In this document: positions 1-8,050 of the stretch, in pieces
How positions within the stretch are numbered: position 1 is the first letter of the stretch
Layout: every line of letters begins with the position of its first letter
Origin: Pseudomonadota bacterium
GTDB lineage: Bacteria > SAR324 > XYD2-FULL-50-16 > JAHJRI01
Reading direction: 5' to 3'
DNA: 15,814 nucleotides
NCBI GenBank assembly: GCA_022360105.1
Contig: JAKSDL010000016.1
Coordinates: forward strand, 1 to 15,814
Notes under the pieces: generated by a model
Told to the model about the DNA's origin: nothing
Seen by the model: only the letters and a program-made list of their open reading frames with translations
Databases searched by the model: none
Translations under genes and position numbers: made by a program

Positions 1-527
1 AGAAGAACCTGCGTTTTCAAATTGTTACTGGTGTTGGCAGCAGCCCCTAAAATAACCATGCGTTCCAATACCGAAACCCCGCTTCTTTTATTCTGGTCGA
101 TAAGATTATCGACTGTGAGTTTGATATATCCATCCGATTGTTTCATTGAAAATTCAGTTAGTTTGACGATCTGTCCGATATGGTCACTGTTCTGCTGCCT
201 GAGAGCGGCCACCTGTTTAATGCTCCGGTCTATCTTGTCCAACCCGTCAATCATCTCTTTCGCATCGAACGCATTTTGAGACTTCAAGGATGTTATCGCA
301 AGCTGGACCTCTCTTGAGAAATATTCCTGGGAAACTCTGCCGAGAAAATATTTGTTTGTAAAATCTACAAGAGTGTTCAACTGAATTGAGGTCTGATTAA
401 CGATACCGGATTTGGTCTTAAGCGAAGCGATCAGTGCTGAACCCGAGACCCAGGCAAACATTAGAAGGGCAATGATGATAACTGCTTGAATAAGGCTTGG
501 CAGAATAAGTTTGTATTTTAGTTTCAT
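1..527 (-). CDS. Membrane receptor N-terminus, probable methyl-accepting chemotaxis protein (partial, runs off left edge)
   Basis: The minus strand reads open from an ATG at 527-525 through the left edge, giving 175 complete codons with no stop. The protein begins MKLKYKLILPSLIQAV, followed by a hydrophobic stretch (residues about 8-32) that is a typical uncleaved first membrane helix. After that comes a polar, mostly helical region (residues 40-175) with many Leu, Lys, Gln and Asp residues, as in the periplasmic sensor part of a receptor. This layout is seen in methyl-accepting chemotaxis proteins and in some sensor kinases. The signalling domain that would decide between them lies outside the window. 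MCP is preferred because two complete MCPs lie on the same segment. A near-consensus promoter sits about 100 bases upstream, so it is probably transcribed separately from the sigma-54 regulator that precedes it on the same strand. No strong Shine-Dalgarno is visible before this ATG. Confidence 0.75.
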   Translation of the reverse strand, partial: MKLKYKLILPSLIQAVIIIALLMFAWVSGSALIASLKTKSGIVNQTSIQLNTLVDFTNKYFLGRVSQEYFSREVQLAITSLKSQNAFDAKEMIDGLDKIDRSIKQVAALRQQNSDHIGQIVKLTEFSMKQSDGYIKLTVDNLIDQNKRSGVSVLERMVILGAAANTSNNLKTQVL

Positions 528-631
528 GTCGGTTTTCGGTTAGATGTTGCAATGAACATTAACAGCAATATAAACAGATCAGCTAACGGCTATACAATAC
601 TTCGGGTCGTAGAAAACGCAATGTCGTGTGA

Positions 632-660
632 ATTATACCAGAACAGACCTTGAGATGCAA
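632..660 (-). promoter_or_regulatory. Sigma-70-type promoter for the left-edge receptor gene
   Basis: On the minus strand there is a -35 TTGCAT (660-655), a 17-base spacer and a perfect -10 TATAAT (637-632), the spacer ending in TGG. It lies between the end of the sigma-54 regulator gene and the receptor ATG at 527, and would leave a leader of about 100 bases. The match is read directly from sequence; activity is inferred. Confidence 0.65.
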
Positions 661-699
661 TTTTTTGTTCGCTTCTTGTTTTGTCCTGATCGATCTCTA

Positions 700-2256
700 T
701 CACCGCTCCCGGTCTTGCCCATGTTTTTTATTAACGTGAATATTCATTTTTTTTATTTTGCTTCTTAGTGTATTCGGATGCAGATTGAGAAGTCTTGCTG
801 CTCCTTTTGGACCTTCGATACGGCCACGAGTTTTTTTCAAAGCTTTTTGAATATGCCTTGAAATTAAGATATCGAGGGGGATAATATCATCTGCCTCAAT
901 GACTTCGGCTATCTTTTTATTTCCCGGCAACAGGGTGGATGGAATCAAATGGTCAAACGATAGCGTCGAGTTTTGATTCAAGATTAGGCTTCTTTCTATG
1001 ATATTGGATAATTCGCGCACATTCCCGGGCCAGTCATAATCCATGAGTTGCTGCAATGCTGCCGAATCTAATGTTGGTGGTGGATAAAGATTCAATTCCC
1101 TGGCTTTTTTATCCATTAGATGGTGTACCAGCGCAGGGATATCCGATCTTCTGTCCCTGAGTGTTGGAATTCGAATGGGAAATACATTTAACCGAAAGTA
1201 CAAATCTTCCCGAAACCGGCCCGATTGGATAAGCTCAGACAAGTCCCTGTGAGTTGCTGCAATAATGCGGGCATCAACGAATATCGGTTTTGTTCCGCCG
1301 ACCCTCTCAATCTCTTTGAATTGAATCGCCCTCAACAATCTTACCTGGGCATCCGGAGATAACTCGGCCACTTCGTCCAAAAACAGTGTTCCTCCTTGAG
1401 CGCGTTCAAATTTACCTTTTTTTTGAGAAATAGCCCCGGTAAAAGAGCCCTTTTCGTGTCCAAACAGCTCGGAATCAACCATATTTTCAGGAATAGCGCC
1501 ACAATTGATTTTTACCATGGGGCCGCCGCTTCGTTCTGACAACAAATGAATGGTATTTGCAATCACATCTTTCCCGACCCCGGTGTCTCCCAGTAACAAA
1601 ACCGGACTTTCCACCGGAGCAACCTGTTTTACAAGCGTCATTGCCGGCTTCAATCCAGTCTCGGCTCCGATGATTCGATCTCCGGAGATTTCAATCAATT
1701 CCCGATAAAGATTTCGGTTCTCGACCTTTAGATTCTCAGAGATGTTCTGAACTTCCCGATACTTTAAAGCGTTGGCCATGGCAACGGAGAACGGCTCCTT
1801 TACCTGGGATAGTAGTTCCGCGTGCTTTTGGGTATACCTGTTCCGGCCATAAGCATAAATAGCCAGACTTCCGTAGTAGTCATCTCCCAGGTCCAAATTT
1901 AGAACAAGATTAGAAGATTCCCTCATATTGAAATGCCTTGCATAATCTTTGCTGGTCGGATTCAAATCCGGGGCGTTAAAAATCATGACGCTTTCAACAT
2001 GTTCATTTTCTTTGGATTCCTGCTGGGAAGCCGGCGAAAGAGGGATTTCGACATCGCAAAGGTCCACCCCTTCCAAAGTTACTCTTGCGATACTAATCAT
2101 AAAGTCATCCTGCTCTTGGATATCGAAGGTCAGGCCATCCGCAGGTAAATATTGTTGAATGCGTTTGAAGCTTCTGTGCAGCGTTTTTTCAATCTCAAGA
2201 GAATGATAAATATCAGATGTGACTTCCTGAAAAAATGAACTTTTATGAACTTTCAT
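700..2256 (-). CDS. Sigma-54-dependent transcriptional activator (GAF-like sensor, AAA+, Fis-type HTH)
   Basis: Cytoplasmic bacterial enhancer-binding protein that would use ATP hydrolysis to open sigma-54 promoters. With an ATG start at 2256 it is 518 residues. The N-terminal 165 or so residues resemble a GAF-type sensor. The AAA+ domain follows with Walker A GDTGVGKD (223-230), the sigma-54 contact loop written GSFTGA rather than GAFTGA (270-275), Walker B TLFLDE (290-295), an arginine-finger segment GRFREDLYFRLN (346-357) and the WPGNVREL sensor II motif (409-416). A Fis-type helix-turn-helix lies at about 471-503. There is no response-regulator receiver domain, so activation is probably by ligand or protein contact (FhlA/NorR-like layout). 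The frame stays open to a TTG at 2301, but that start has no Shine-Dalgarno; GAAGAG precedes the ATG at a rather long distance. It is divergent from the DUF169 gene, which makes that gene a plausible target. Family assignment is firm; the signal is unknown. Confidence 0.93.
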   Translation of the reverse strand: MKVHKSSFFQEVTSDIYHSLEIEKTLHRSFKRIQQYLPADGLTFDIQEQDDFMISIARVTLEGVDLCDVEIPLSPASQQESKENEHVESVMIFNAPDLNPTSKDYARHFNMRESSNLVLNLDLGDDYYGSLAIYAYGRNRYTQKHAELLSQVKEPFSVAMANALKYREVQNISENLKVENRNLYRELIEISGDRIIGAETGLKPAMTLVKQVAPVESPVLLLGDTGVGKDVIANTIHLLSERSGGPMVKINCGAIPENMVDSELFGHEKGSFTGAISQKKGKFERAQGGTLFLDEVAELSPDAQVRLLRAIQFKEIERVGGTKPIFVDARIIAATHRDLSELIQSGRFREDLYFRLNVFPIRIPTLRDRRSDIPALVHHLMDKKARELNLYPPPTLDSAALQQLMDYDWPGNVRELSNIIERSLILNQNSTLSFDHLIPSTLLPGNKKIAEVIEADDIIPLDILISRHIQKALKKTRGRIEGPKGAARLLNLHPNTLRSKIKKMNIHVNKKHGQDRER

Positions 2257-2314
2257 AGATCTGTGATATGCTCTTCTCGGGTTTAGGGGAAAACAAACCA
2301 ACGTCTTAAAAATA

Positions 2315-2361
2315 AAAACTACGATATATAGTGGATAAACTCAACTATATATCGTAGTTTT
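2315..2361. repeat. Perfect 18-bp inverted repeat between divergent regulator and DUF169 genes
   Basis: The left arm AAAACTACGATATATAGT (2315-2332) is the exact reverse complement of 2344-2361; the 11-base spacer is 2333-2343. It lies about 60 bases before the regulator ATG and about 50-90 bases upstream of a -24/-12-like element that points at the DUF169 gene. That is the usual place for an upstream activator site bound by a dimeric enhancer-binding protein. It could instead form an AT-rich hairpin, but the stem has little GC and only a short T run, so it makes a poor terminator. Confidence 0.8.
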
Positions 2362-2407
2362 GATTGAGACTGTAGTACCAATTTAAAAATATCAGTACGT
2401 TAAAAAG

Positions 2408-2423
2408 AGGCATGGTTCTGGCT
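2408..2423 (+). promoter_or_regulatory. Possible sigma-54 (-24/-12) promoter toward the DUF169 gene
   Basis: AGGCATGGTTCTGGCT fits the TGGCACG-N4-TTGCW pattern at the key positions: GG at 2409-2410, CA next, G at 2414, T at 2419 and GC at 2421-2422 with the correct 10-base gap between GG and GC. The first T, the C at position 6 and the T before GC are mismatched. The distance to the DUF169 ATG (about 270 bases) is long. The call leans on the neighbouring sigma-54 activator gene and inverted repeat. Confidence 0.35.
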
Positions 2424-2695
2424 ATTGCTCAAGAAAAGATCGGTTTTTTATTAGTCGGTGCTTGAACGGAACTCATTAAATTCTGATTGGTGGTTCTTTC
2501 AAACTCACAAGCACAGGTTACCATCTGCTGGTTATTTTTGGACAATTTGCGATTGAACCCGGTTTCATCGGATATTCTGCCCTATTCCGGTGGTTGTCGT
2601 TGGTATTACCAGGAAGTTGAAACCGATTGCTTCCAATTAGTTCGGCCGCAAACCAACCAAGCTAACAGCCAACATCCTAACAATAAAAAATAGAT

Positions 2696-3436
2696 ATGAA
2701 GGGTACCATAAATTCCAAAGTTATTCAGGAGAGCTATAAGAAACTTGCTGAAGTTGTGACATTCAATTATCCAGCTGTAGGTTGGTACTTTTCTTCAGAA
2801 GATATTGACGGTTCCTATCATTTCAAGAAAGATCGGTGGGTCTGCATGTTTATGTACTGGAAAAGCCTGTTTACAAAAAAAAGAAGACTCCAGTTTGATG
2901 GAAATGCGGGTTTCGCTTGTACAGGTCCGCCGGAGTACTTTGGTTTTAACGAACTTGAAGACGACGATGGAGCGTTTATCGCGGAAACCGAACGATTCAA
3001 AAAAAACCGGCATCTGGCCCGGAAGTATTATCAGGATTCGGTGGGTTACATTCGTCCTCCCAAAGAAGCGTTTCTTTATGCTGAGTGTTTGGATAACATC
3101 GACCAAAACAGGGAAATAGAGGTCATTAACCTGTTCCCTGATCCGACCGGTCTGGCGAATCTATCGGTTTTATCATATTACGATAGCGAAACCAACATGA
3201 ACAGCGTGATGACACCCTTTGCTTCGGGATGCGAGGGTGCCTTTGCGATTCCGTTTAGTGAACAGCTGAGTGAAAAACCCAAATGCGTTCAGGGATTTAT
3301 GGATTCCCTGGTCAGAAGATTTCTCCCAAAAGACATGCTGCTGATGTCGATACCTGCCAATCGGTTCTTGGAAATGGTGAACAATATTGATGGAAGTTTT
3401 TTAGACAAAAACTTTGAAAACCCGACAAGTTTCTAA
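2696..3436 (+). CDS. DUF169 family protein
   Basis: A 246-residue soluble protein with no signal peptide or membrane helix. It carries the DUF169 (COG2043-type) pattern: a PAVGWYF-type N-terminal strand (about 26-32), Cys50 in a WVCMF context, Cys75 in GFACTGPPEYFGF (the usual C-x-G before a GL/GF segment), a YAECLDN strand (129-134), the FASGCEGAF motif with Cys179, and a C-terminal RRFLPKDMLLMSIPANRFLEM stretch (about 207-227). Length matches the family. The biochemical role of the family is not established to my knowledge; conserved cysteines suggest metal or redox chemistry, which is inference. The ATG has no clear Shine-Dalgarno, only an A-rich leader, so initiation is probably weak or regulated. 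It is divergent from a sigma-54 activator and is followed by about 275 bases without a gene. Confidence 0.8.
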   Translation: MKGTINSKVIQESYKKLAEVVTFNYPAVGWYFSSEDIDGSYHFKKDRWVCMFMYWKSLFTKKRRLQFDGNAGFACTGPPEYFGFNELEDDDGAFIAETERFKKNRHLARKYYQDSVGYIRPPKEAFLYAECLDNIDQNREIEVINLFPDPTGLANLSVLSYYDSETNMNSVMTPFASGCEGAFAIPFSEQLSEKPKCVQGFMDSLVRRFLPKDMLLMSIPANRFLEMVNNIDGSFLDKNFENPTSF

Positions 3437-3711
3437 GTTTTTTGCCAAATTCAAGAGTCTGCCGCACGACTCAACATGGTACTAAACGGGGATATTCCAT
3501 ACTTTTCCTGCTTTGTCTTCTGCAAGTGTTTATCAGCATGTGATGTCTCCGCGATCTCGGGGTAAGGAATACTGAGTTTTGTTACAATCATTGGATAGCT
3601 GGAACGAAGTATGTGAATATTTTTAGACAAAATGGATCATAATTCGATATCCTTGTAAAACATGATTTCAGTGCTTTTGTAACTTAAATTCACCCTTATA
3701 GGCAGGTATAA
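3437..3711. other. Intergenic gap before the large MCP
   Basis: No credible ORF was seen. A small inverted repeat GAGTC/GACTC (3455-3472) follows the DUF169 gene but lacks a T tract. No convincing sigma-70 or sigma-28 promoter was found for the MCP at 3712. AGG (3703-3705 region) in GGCAGGTATAA supplies a modest ribosome binding site for that gene. Confidence 0.5.
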
Positions 3712-6327
3712 ATGAAATTAACTGATTTAAGTATCAAATGGAAACTCTTGATTGTTTGCATTTTAATTGCTGCTGTACCTATCGCAATTTCCAGCTTTTT
3801 AAGCTATAACGCAGCCAAAGCACAAATGATGCAACAGATTGAATATCTGTTGCAGGAGCAGGTGGCCTTTATTCATCAAAACGCAGAGAACACCTACTCT
3901 CTGCTGCGACAAAAATTGAAATCGGATCTGAATGTGGCCAGACATCTCTTATCGGCTTATGGGAGCCCGGAAATCAATAAAATGGGGCAACTGATTCTGG
4001 TCGACAAAACAAGCGAAGCGGAGATTCGGAAAAAAGTGAAATCGGATCTTGCCATCGCACGCCTTTTGCTATATGCCCCAGGTTCTCCTTACATAGACGA
4101 TGGAAAGCCCCTTGCCGTATCAGCGGTTCACCAAAGAACGAAAAAAAGTTCCCAAATCACCATTCCACAAATGAGTATTCGCAATCGAAAAGTGGCTTTC
4201 AATTTTGATATTGTCGATGAGATTAAGACAAAAACCGGGGTGGAAACCGCTACTATTTTTCAAGCAATTCCCGAGGGATTGTTGAGAATATCCACCAATG
4301 TCAAGGAGCTGGATGGATCACGAGCTGTTGGCACCTATATTCCCAAGACCTCACCTGTGTACCGGGCCATCATGAAAGGAGAGATGTTTTACGGCCGGGC
4401 ATTTGTGGTCAACGCCTGGTACCAGACCGCTTACGAGCCTATTCTGGATGGAAGAAGCAATGTAATTGGCGCATTTTATGTGGGAGCAAAAGAGAGGTCG
4501 TTTGTCGTCAACAACAGCATTGAGATTGTCGACAGCATAAAGTCCACAATCGGAGGAACAGCTACTATCTTCCAGCTGAAAGCTTTTGAAGGCGAAAAAA
4601 AAGAGGATCAAACCACATTGGGATGGCCTTACGAGCAAGCCATGGTTCGAATTTCTACCAATGTAACTACCAGCGACGGCAAAAGAGCGGTGGGAACCAT
4701 CCTGTCCAAACCTGTTTATGATACCGTTATGGAAGGCAAAACCTACTATGGTCGTGCTTGGGTGGTGAATGCCTGGTACATGACCGCCTATTTCCCGTTA
4801 AGAGACAAAAACGATAAGATTTGCGGAGTTCTCTACGTCGGAGTTAAAGAGGAAACTTATCAAAACACACTGATTGACAAACTAAAAGAGATCACGATTG
4901 GAGCATCAGGATACGTTTTTATTCTCAATGAAAACGGAGACGCAGTGTTGTCCAAGACCACAGGCCACCAGAAGCGGAATATACTGGATGACAGAGACGC
5001 AGACGAAAATCGTTACATTGAAGAGATTTTAAGGAAAGCCAAGCCACTCAGCCATGGAGAAAGCGCCATTCATCACTATACCCTCCGGAAAGACGGGGAG
5101 AAAAATCAAATGCTGGCCATCTTTACCCGCTTCCCGGAATGGGAATGGGTCATTTCCACTGTCGTTTACCTGGAAGATTTTACCGGCGGTCTGCAAAAAA
5201 TTCGTTTGATCGCCATTTTGATCACCATTGTTTCAATCTTCATTGGCGGTGTTGTGTCCTTTGTCGTGTCCGTTTCCATTGCGAATCCTCTTAAAAAAAT
5301 GGTTGGATTTATCAAAGAATTAGGGCAGGGGATATTTACGAAACGACTACTCGTTGGAAACCGGGACGAAGTAGGCGTCATTGGTCAAACAATGAATACG
5401 CTGGTTGAAGACCTCCAATTAGCCGTCACGGCCGTTAATGATGTGATGAAAGGAGTTGAAAGCGGAGATCTCACCCAACAGGTGCAAGCGGAGTTAAAAG
5501 GAGATCTCAATCAACTAAAACAGAGTATCAACAGTTCCATTGAAATCTTAAGCTTGATGATTTCAAGCGTGATCAAGACCACCGAAACAGTCAAAAGTAA
5601 AACCGACGATCTAGCCGGAACGTCCAACTCGCTTGCCCGGGGGACGACAGCACAAGCCGCAAGTATCGAAGAGATCACTGCCGTTATTAATGAAATGGGA
5701 GAACAGGCCAAAAGCATTGACCGGTATGTGGGACAGGCCCGGGATTTGACGGGAAAAACCTTGTTTGAAGTGAACGATGGCAACCATCAAATGCAAGAGA
5801 TGGTAAAATCGATGAACGATATCAGCGAGAAAAGCTCCGATGTTTCCAAAGTGATAACCCTAATCGAAGAAATTGCTTTTCAAACAAACCTACTCGCGCT
5901 GAATGCAGCCGTTGAAGCCGCACGAGCCGGTAAATACGGTAAAGGGTTTGCTGTCGTTGCCGGAGAGGTCAGAAACCTGGCCAATCGAAGCGCCGAAGCT
6001 GCAAAGAATTCAACCGGATTGATCGAAAAATCGGTTGATGAGATTAAGACAGGTGTGGAAAACGCTGGTAAGACAGCGGAAGTATTACAGCGGATCGGAG
6101 AAAGAATGGATGAGCTAGACAGATTGGCAAATGAAATTTCGGAAGCTTCCCAAGCTCAAAGCGGAAGAACTCAAGAGGTAGTGTTAAGTCTGGATCAGGT
6201 AAACCAGGTTGTGCAAACCAATTCAAGTATCTCGGAACAAACAACCACCGCCACTCAGGAACTTCTGAACCAAATGTCTCAATTGCAAACCATGACTGGT
6301 AAATTTAAAATTTCCACCGTCACGTAA
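3712..6327 (+). CDS. Methyl-accepting chemotaxis protein with duplicated Cache sensor modules
   Basis: An 871-residue inner-membrane chemoreceptor, long for an MCP because its sensor part spans about 465 residues. A first membrane helix (13-31) is followed by a periplasmic region and a second helix (about 496-520), then a HAMP (about 520-572), a second degenerate HAMP-like unit (572-613) and the MCP signalling domain. The signalling hairpin tip lies within 714-767 and carries EIAFQTNLLALNAAVEAARAG. The periplasmic region contains two Cache_3-Cache_2-like blocks (about 181-260 and 285-381) that share RISTNV, DG-RAVGT, PVY, YGRA, VVNAWY-TAY and YVG-KE motifs. A single Cache_2-type unit (about 388-489: IGASGYVFILNENGD, EWEWVIS) follows. 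A shorter repeat also lies near the start (KSDLNVAR at 70-77 and KSDLAIAR at 110-117). There is no C-terminal CheR-binding pentapeptide. It would sense a small ligand and signal through CheA/CheW encoded elsewhere. It stands alone, with no cotranscribed partner. Confidence 0.95.
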   Translation: MKLTDLSIKWKLLIVCILIAAVPIAISSFLSYNAAKAQMMQQIEYLLQEQVAFIHQNAENTYSLLRQKLKSDLNVARHLLSAYGSPEINKMGQLILVDKTSEAEIRKKVKSDLAIARLLLYAPGSPYIDDGKPLAVSAVHQRTKKSSQITIPQMSIRNRKVAFNFDIVDEIKTKTGVETATIFQAIPEGLLRISTNVKELDGSRAVGTYIPKTSPVYRAIMKGEMFYGRAFVVNAWYQTAYEPILDGRSNVIGAFYVGAKERSFVVNNSIEIVDSIKSTIGGTATIFQLKAFEGEKKEDQTTLGWPYEQAMVRISTNVTTSDGKRAVGTILSKPVYDTVMEGKTYYGRAWVVNAWYMTAYFPLRDKNDKICGVLYVGVKEETYQNTLIDKLKEITIGASGYVFILNENGDAVLSKTTGHQKRNILDDRDADENRYIEEILRKAKPLSHGESAIHHYTLRKDGEKNQMLAIFTRFPEWEWVISTVVYLEDFTGGLQKIRLIAILITIVSIFIGGVVSFVVSVSIANPLKKMVGFIKELGQGIFTKRLLVGNRDEVGVIGQTMNTLVEDLQLAVTAVNDVMKGVESGDLTQQVQAELKGDLNQLKQSINSSIEILSLMISSVIKTTETVKSKTDDLAGTSNSLARGTTAQAASIEEITAVINEMGEQAKSIDRYVGQARDLTGKTLFEVNDGNHQMQEMVKSMNDISEKSSDVSKVITLIEEIAFQTNLLALNAAVEAARAGKYGKGFAVVAGEVRNLANRSAEAAKNSTGLIEKSVDEIKTGVENAGKTAEVLQRIGERMDELDRLANEISEASQAQSGRTQEVVLSLDQVNQVVQTNSSISEQTTTATQELLNQMSQLQTMTGKFKISTVT

Positions 6328-6499
6328 ACTTTCATTATTCATAGCCTTGATCATAGAATTTGGCACTTAACTTATGATGGGGCTATGATACTAAACCCGA
6401 AAACAGGATCAAACGCAATCAAGCCGATCCCAACCATCTTGCTCCCCCACCCTCATAGGCACTTAAACAAGGAAAATCTCAAAATAAAAGACCTGATCC

Positions 6500-6528
6500 G
6501 CTGGCCTTTACTGAAGAATTTTGCCAGC
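6500..6528. terminator. Weak hairpin in the convergent gap
   Basis: GCTGGC (6500-6505) pairs with GCCAGC (6523-6528) around a 17-base AT-rich loop, between the end of the MCP and the end of the serine hydrolase gene. It lacks a clear T run on either side. It may act as a bidirectional stop for the converging genes, but this is a weak call. Confidence 0.25.
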
Positions 6529-6539
6529 ATTTATGCATT

Positions 6540-7682
6540 TTAGTTTACCATACTGTACCTGGTAAGCGGGTGAACTCCTCCGATAGTGCTCTGAATAATA
6601 ATCTTCACCGGGACAAGACCTGAAGAACTGTTAGCAACATACACCAGCCCATTCCCATTTTTCAGGTTTGCAACTACCAGGCTCCTGAACTCAACAGTGT
6701 TTCCCCAATGCCAAATACTATGTCCTTGTTTGGTTTCTTCAATGCCCCACCCCAAACTCCAGAATATCCGCCCCCAGTTTCCATCATCCTTTACTTCAAC
6801 TGTCGGTTTTACCATACTTTTAATAAGCGGATTACCTTTTTTGTATTCTTTTAGAATGTAGGATACAAATTTTGAGTAGTCTGTAATATCTGTTAATAAA
6901 CTTGATGCTGACACTCCTTCCCAAACTGCTTTCCAATCTGATATTTCACGCTCAAATTCTCCATTGTTTGAATGTCCATGTGCCATGGTGGCCCGAAGGG
7001 TAGTTTTCCATATGAAACTGGAACGATTCATTTGAAGTGGAGTAAAGACCTGTTCATCAACAATTTGCTGTAGATGCTTGCCTGTTATTTCTTCTACTAC
7101 TTTTTGGAGATAGTAGTATCCTTCTCCTGAATAATTGAATTGTTTCCCCGGTGGGAAGGCGACGGCAATGTGATTTCTGTTATAACTCCAATTAAGGAAC
7201 CCGGCTGTGTGGCTCAATACCATCCGTGCGGTTATTTGCTTATATCTAGCTTCGGGAGCAGCATTTTTTAATACCCAATATTTGTATAGTGGTTTGTCGA
7301 GATCTATTTTTCCTTTGTTGGCAAGTTGCAAAACGGCAAGAGCAAAAACTGGTTTGCTTAACGACCCAAATTCATAAATGGTTTCATTGGTAGCCGCAAT
7401 TTTGCTTTTTGTGCTCTGCAAACCATATGATTTAGTCAAAATAACGTTTGAGTTTTTCAAGACGGCTATCGAGATGCCGGGAATTTTGTTCTCATCCATT
7501 AAACCGGGTAACAGGTCATTTAACTTAGCAGTCAAAGACTCGGCATTGAGATCTTTGATGAATGGGTTATTTTGGTATGTATGTTCAGACTCACATTCAG
7601 ATGGCATCAATATAAACCATGAGATCATAAAAAACAGATTTATGAGTTTTGTAATAAAACTCATGACGGAATCTTTTTCCAT
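6540..7682 (-). CDS. Exported serine hydrolase of the beta-lactamase / class C fold (PF00144-type)
   Basis: A 380-residue protein with an N-terminal hydrophobic segment (about 11-28) that looks like a signal peptide or anchor. It has a cysteine (C30) but not a good lipobox. The penicillin-binding fold motifs are in order: the SxxK nucleophile motif in FGSLSK (S107, K110), HTAGF (158-162), YSG (184-186) where many class C relatives have Y-x-N, and HWG (325-327) as the third motif. Such enzymes act as D-amino-acid peptidases, esterases or beta-lactamases in the periplasm. The sequence does not say which, and true drug-resistance function should not be assumed. An internal ATG at codon 7 (7664) is an alternative start, preceded by GGAAAAAG; the first ATG lacks a Shine-Dalgarno. 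It is monocistronic, convergent with the MCP before it and back to back with repeat-rich DNA. Confidence 0.88.
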   Translation of the reverse strand: MEKDSVMSFITKLINLFFMISWFILMPSECESEHTYQNNPFIKDLNAESLTAKLNDLLPGLMDENKIPGISIAVLKNSNVILTKSYGLQSTKSKIAATNETIYEFGSLSKPVFALAVLQLANKGKIDLDKPLYKYWVLKNAAPEARYKQITARMVLSHTAGFLNWSYNRNHIAVAFPPGKQFNYSGEGYYYLQKVVEEITGKHLQQIVDEQVFTPLQMNRSSFIWKTTLRATMAHGHSNNGEFEREISDWKAVWEGVSASSLLTDITDYSKFVSYILKEYKKGNPLIKSMVKPTVEVKDDGNWGRIFWSLGWGIEETKQGHSIWHWGNTVEFRSLVVANLKNGNGLVYVANSSSGLVPVKIIIQSTIGGVHPLTRYSMVN

Positions 7683-7797
7683 ATAATGGTTTAAGGCTAG
7701 ATTGTTACATCAGCGTTGAATAAATTTAGCTGACAATTAAATGGATGAAAGCTGCTAATATTGCACCAGACCGATCTCCTCTAACACTGATTTTAAT

Positions 7798-7853
7798 GAT
7801 TCGGTTTTTCTTGTGTGATTCTATTGTTTGGATCGTCAGGGGTATTGATAGCA
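7798..7853. repeat. Imperfect direct repeat, unit 1
   Basis: Begins GATTCGGTTTTTCTTGTGTG and ends around GTCAGGGGTATTGATAG. The same pattern recurs at 7922-7977 with scattered changes and one extra C. The spacing of about 124 bases is matched by a third, weaker copy of the right half near 8079-8100. Confidence 0.7.
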
Positions 7854-7921
7854 TATTTGCACAGGTTTAAACAAGGATTTTGGGCTTGGCTAGATATGTG
7901 AGACAGGGAAGGGAAGCGAAT

Positions 7922-7977
7922 GATTCCGGTTTTTCTTGTGTGCTTTTTGAATTTGTTTAGCCAGAGGTATTGGCAGA
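7922..7977. repeat. Imperfect direct repeat, unit 2
   Basis: Begins GATTCCGGTTTTTCTTGTGT and continues TTTAGCCAGAGGTATTGGCA. The left 20 bases are almost identical to unit 1 at 7798 and the right half is diverged, suggesting an old duplication of non-coding DNA. Confidence 0.7.
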
Positions 7978-8050
7978 ATGAAGCCCATGCATTGAGCAAG
8001 GAGGCGGGTTGGTTGCATTTGGATGTGGGAGGGCGTGGTTTAGGTTAGGG

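Noticed and set aside
2487..2693. 68-codon plus-strand ORF just before the DUF169 gene
   Set aside because: No recognisable family, no ribosome binding site and odd composition; it ends 2 bases before the real gene but looks like chance open frame in the leader.
3455..3472. GAGTC/GACTC hairpin as terminator of the DUF169 gene
   Set aside because: Five-base stem, no T run on the plus strand.
7378..7686. 102-codon plus-strand ORF
   Set aside because: Antisense shadow of the serine hydrolase gene, whose catalytic motifs are clear on the other strand.
7793..7999. 68-codon minus-strand ORF in the repeat region
   Set aside because: It lies exactly over the two degenerate direct repeats and has no protein-like pattern or Shine-Dalgarno.
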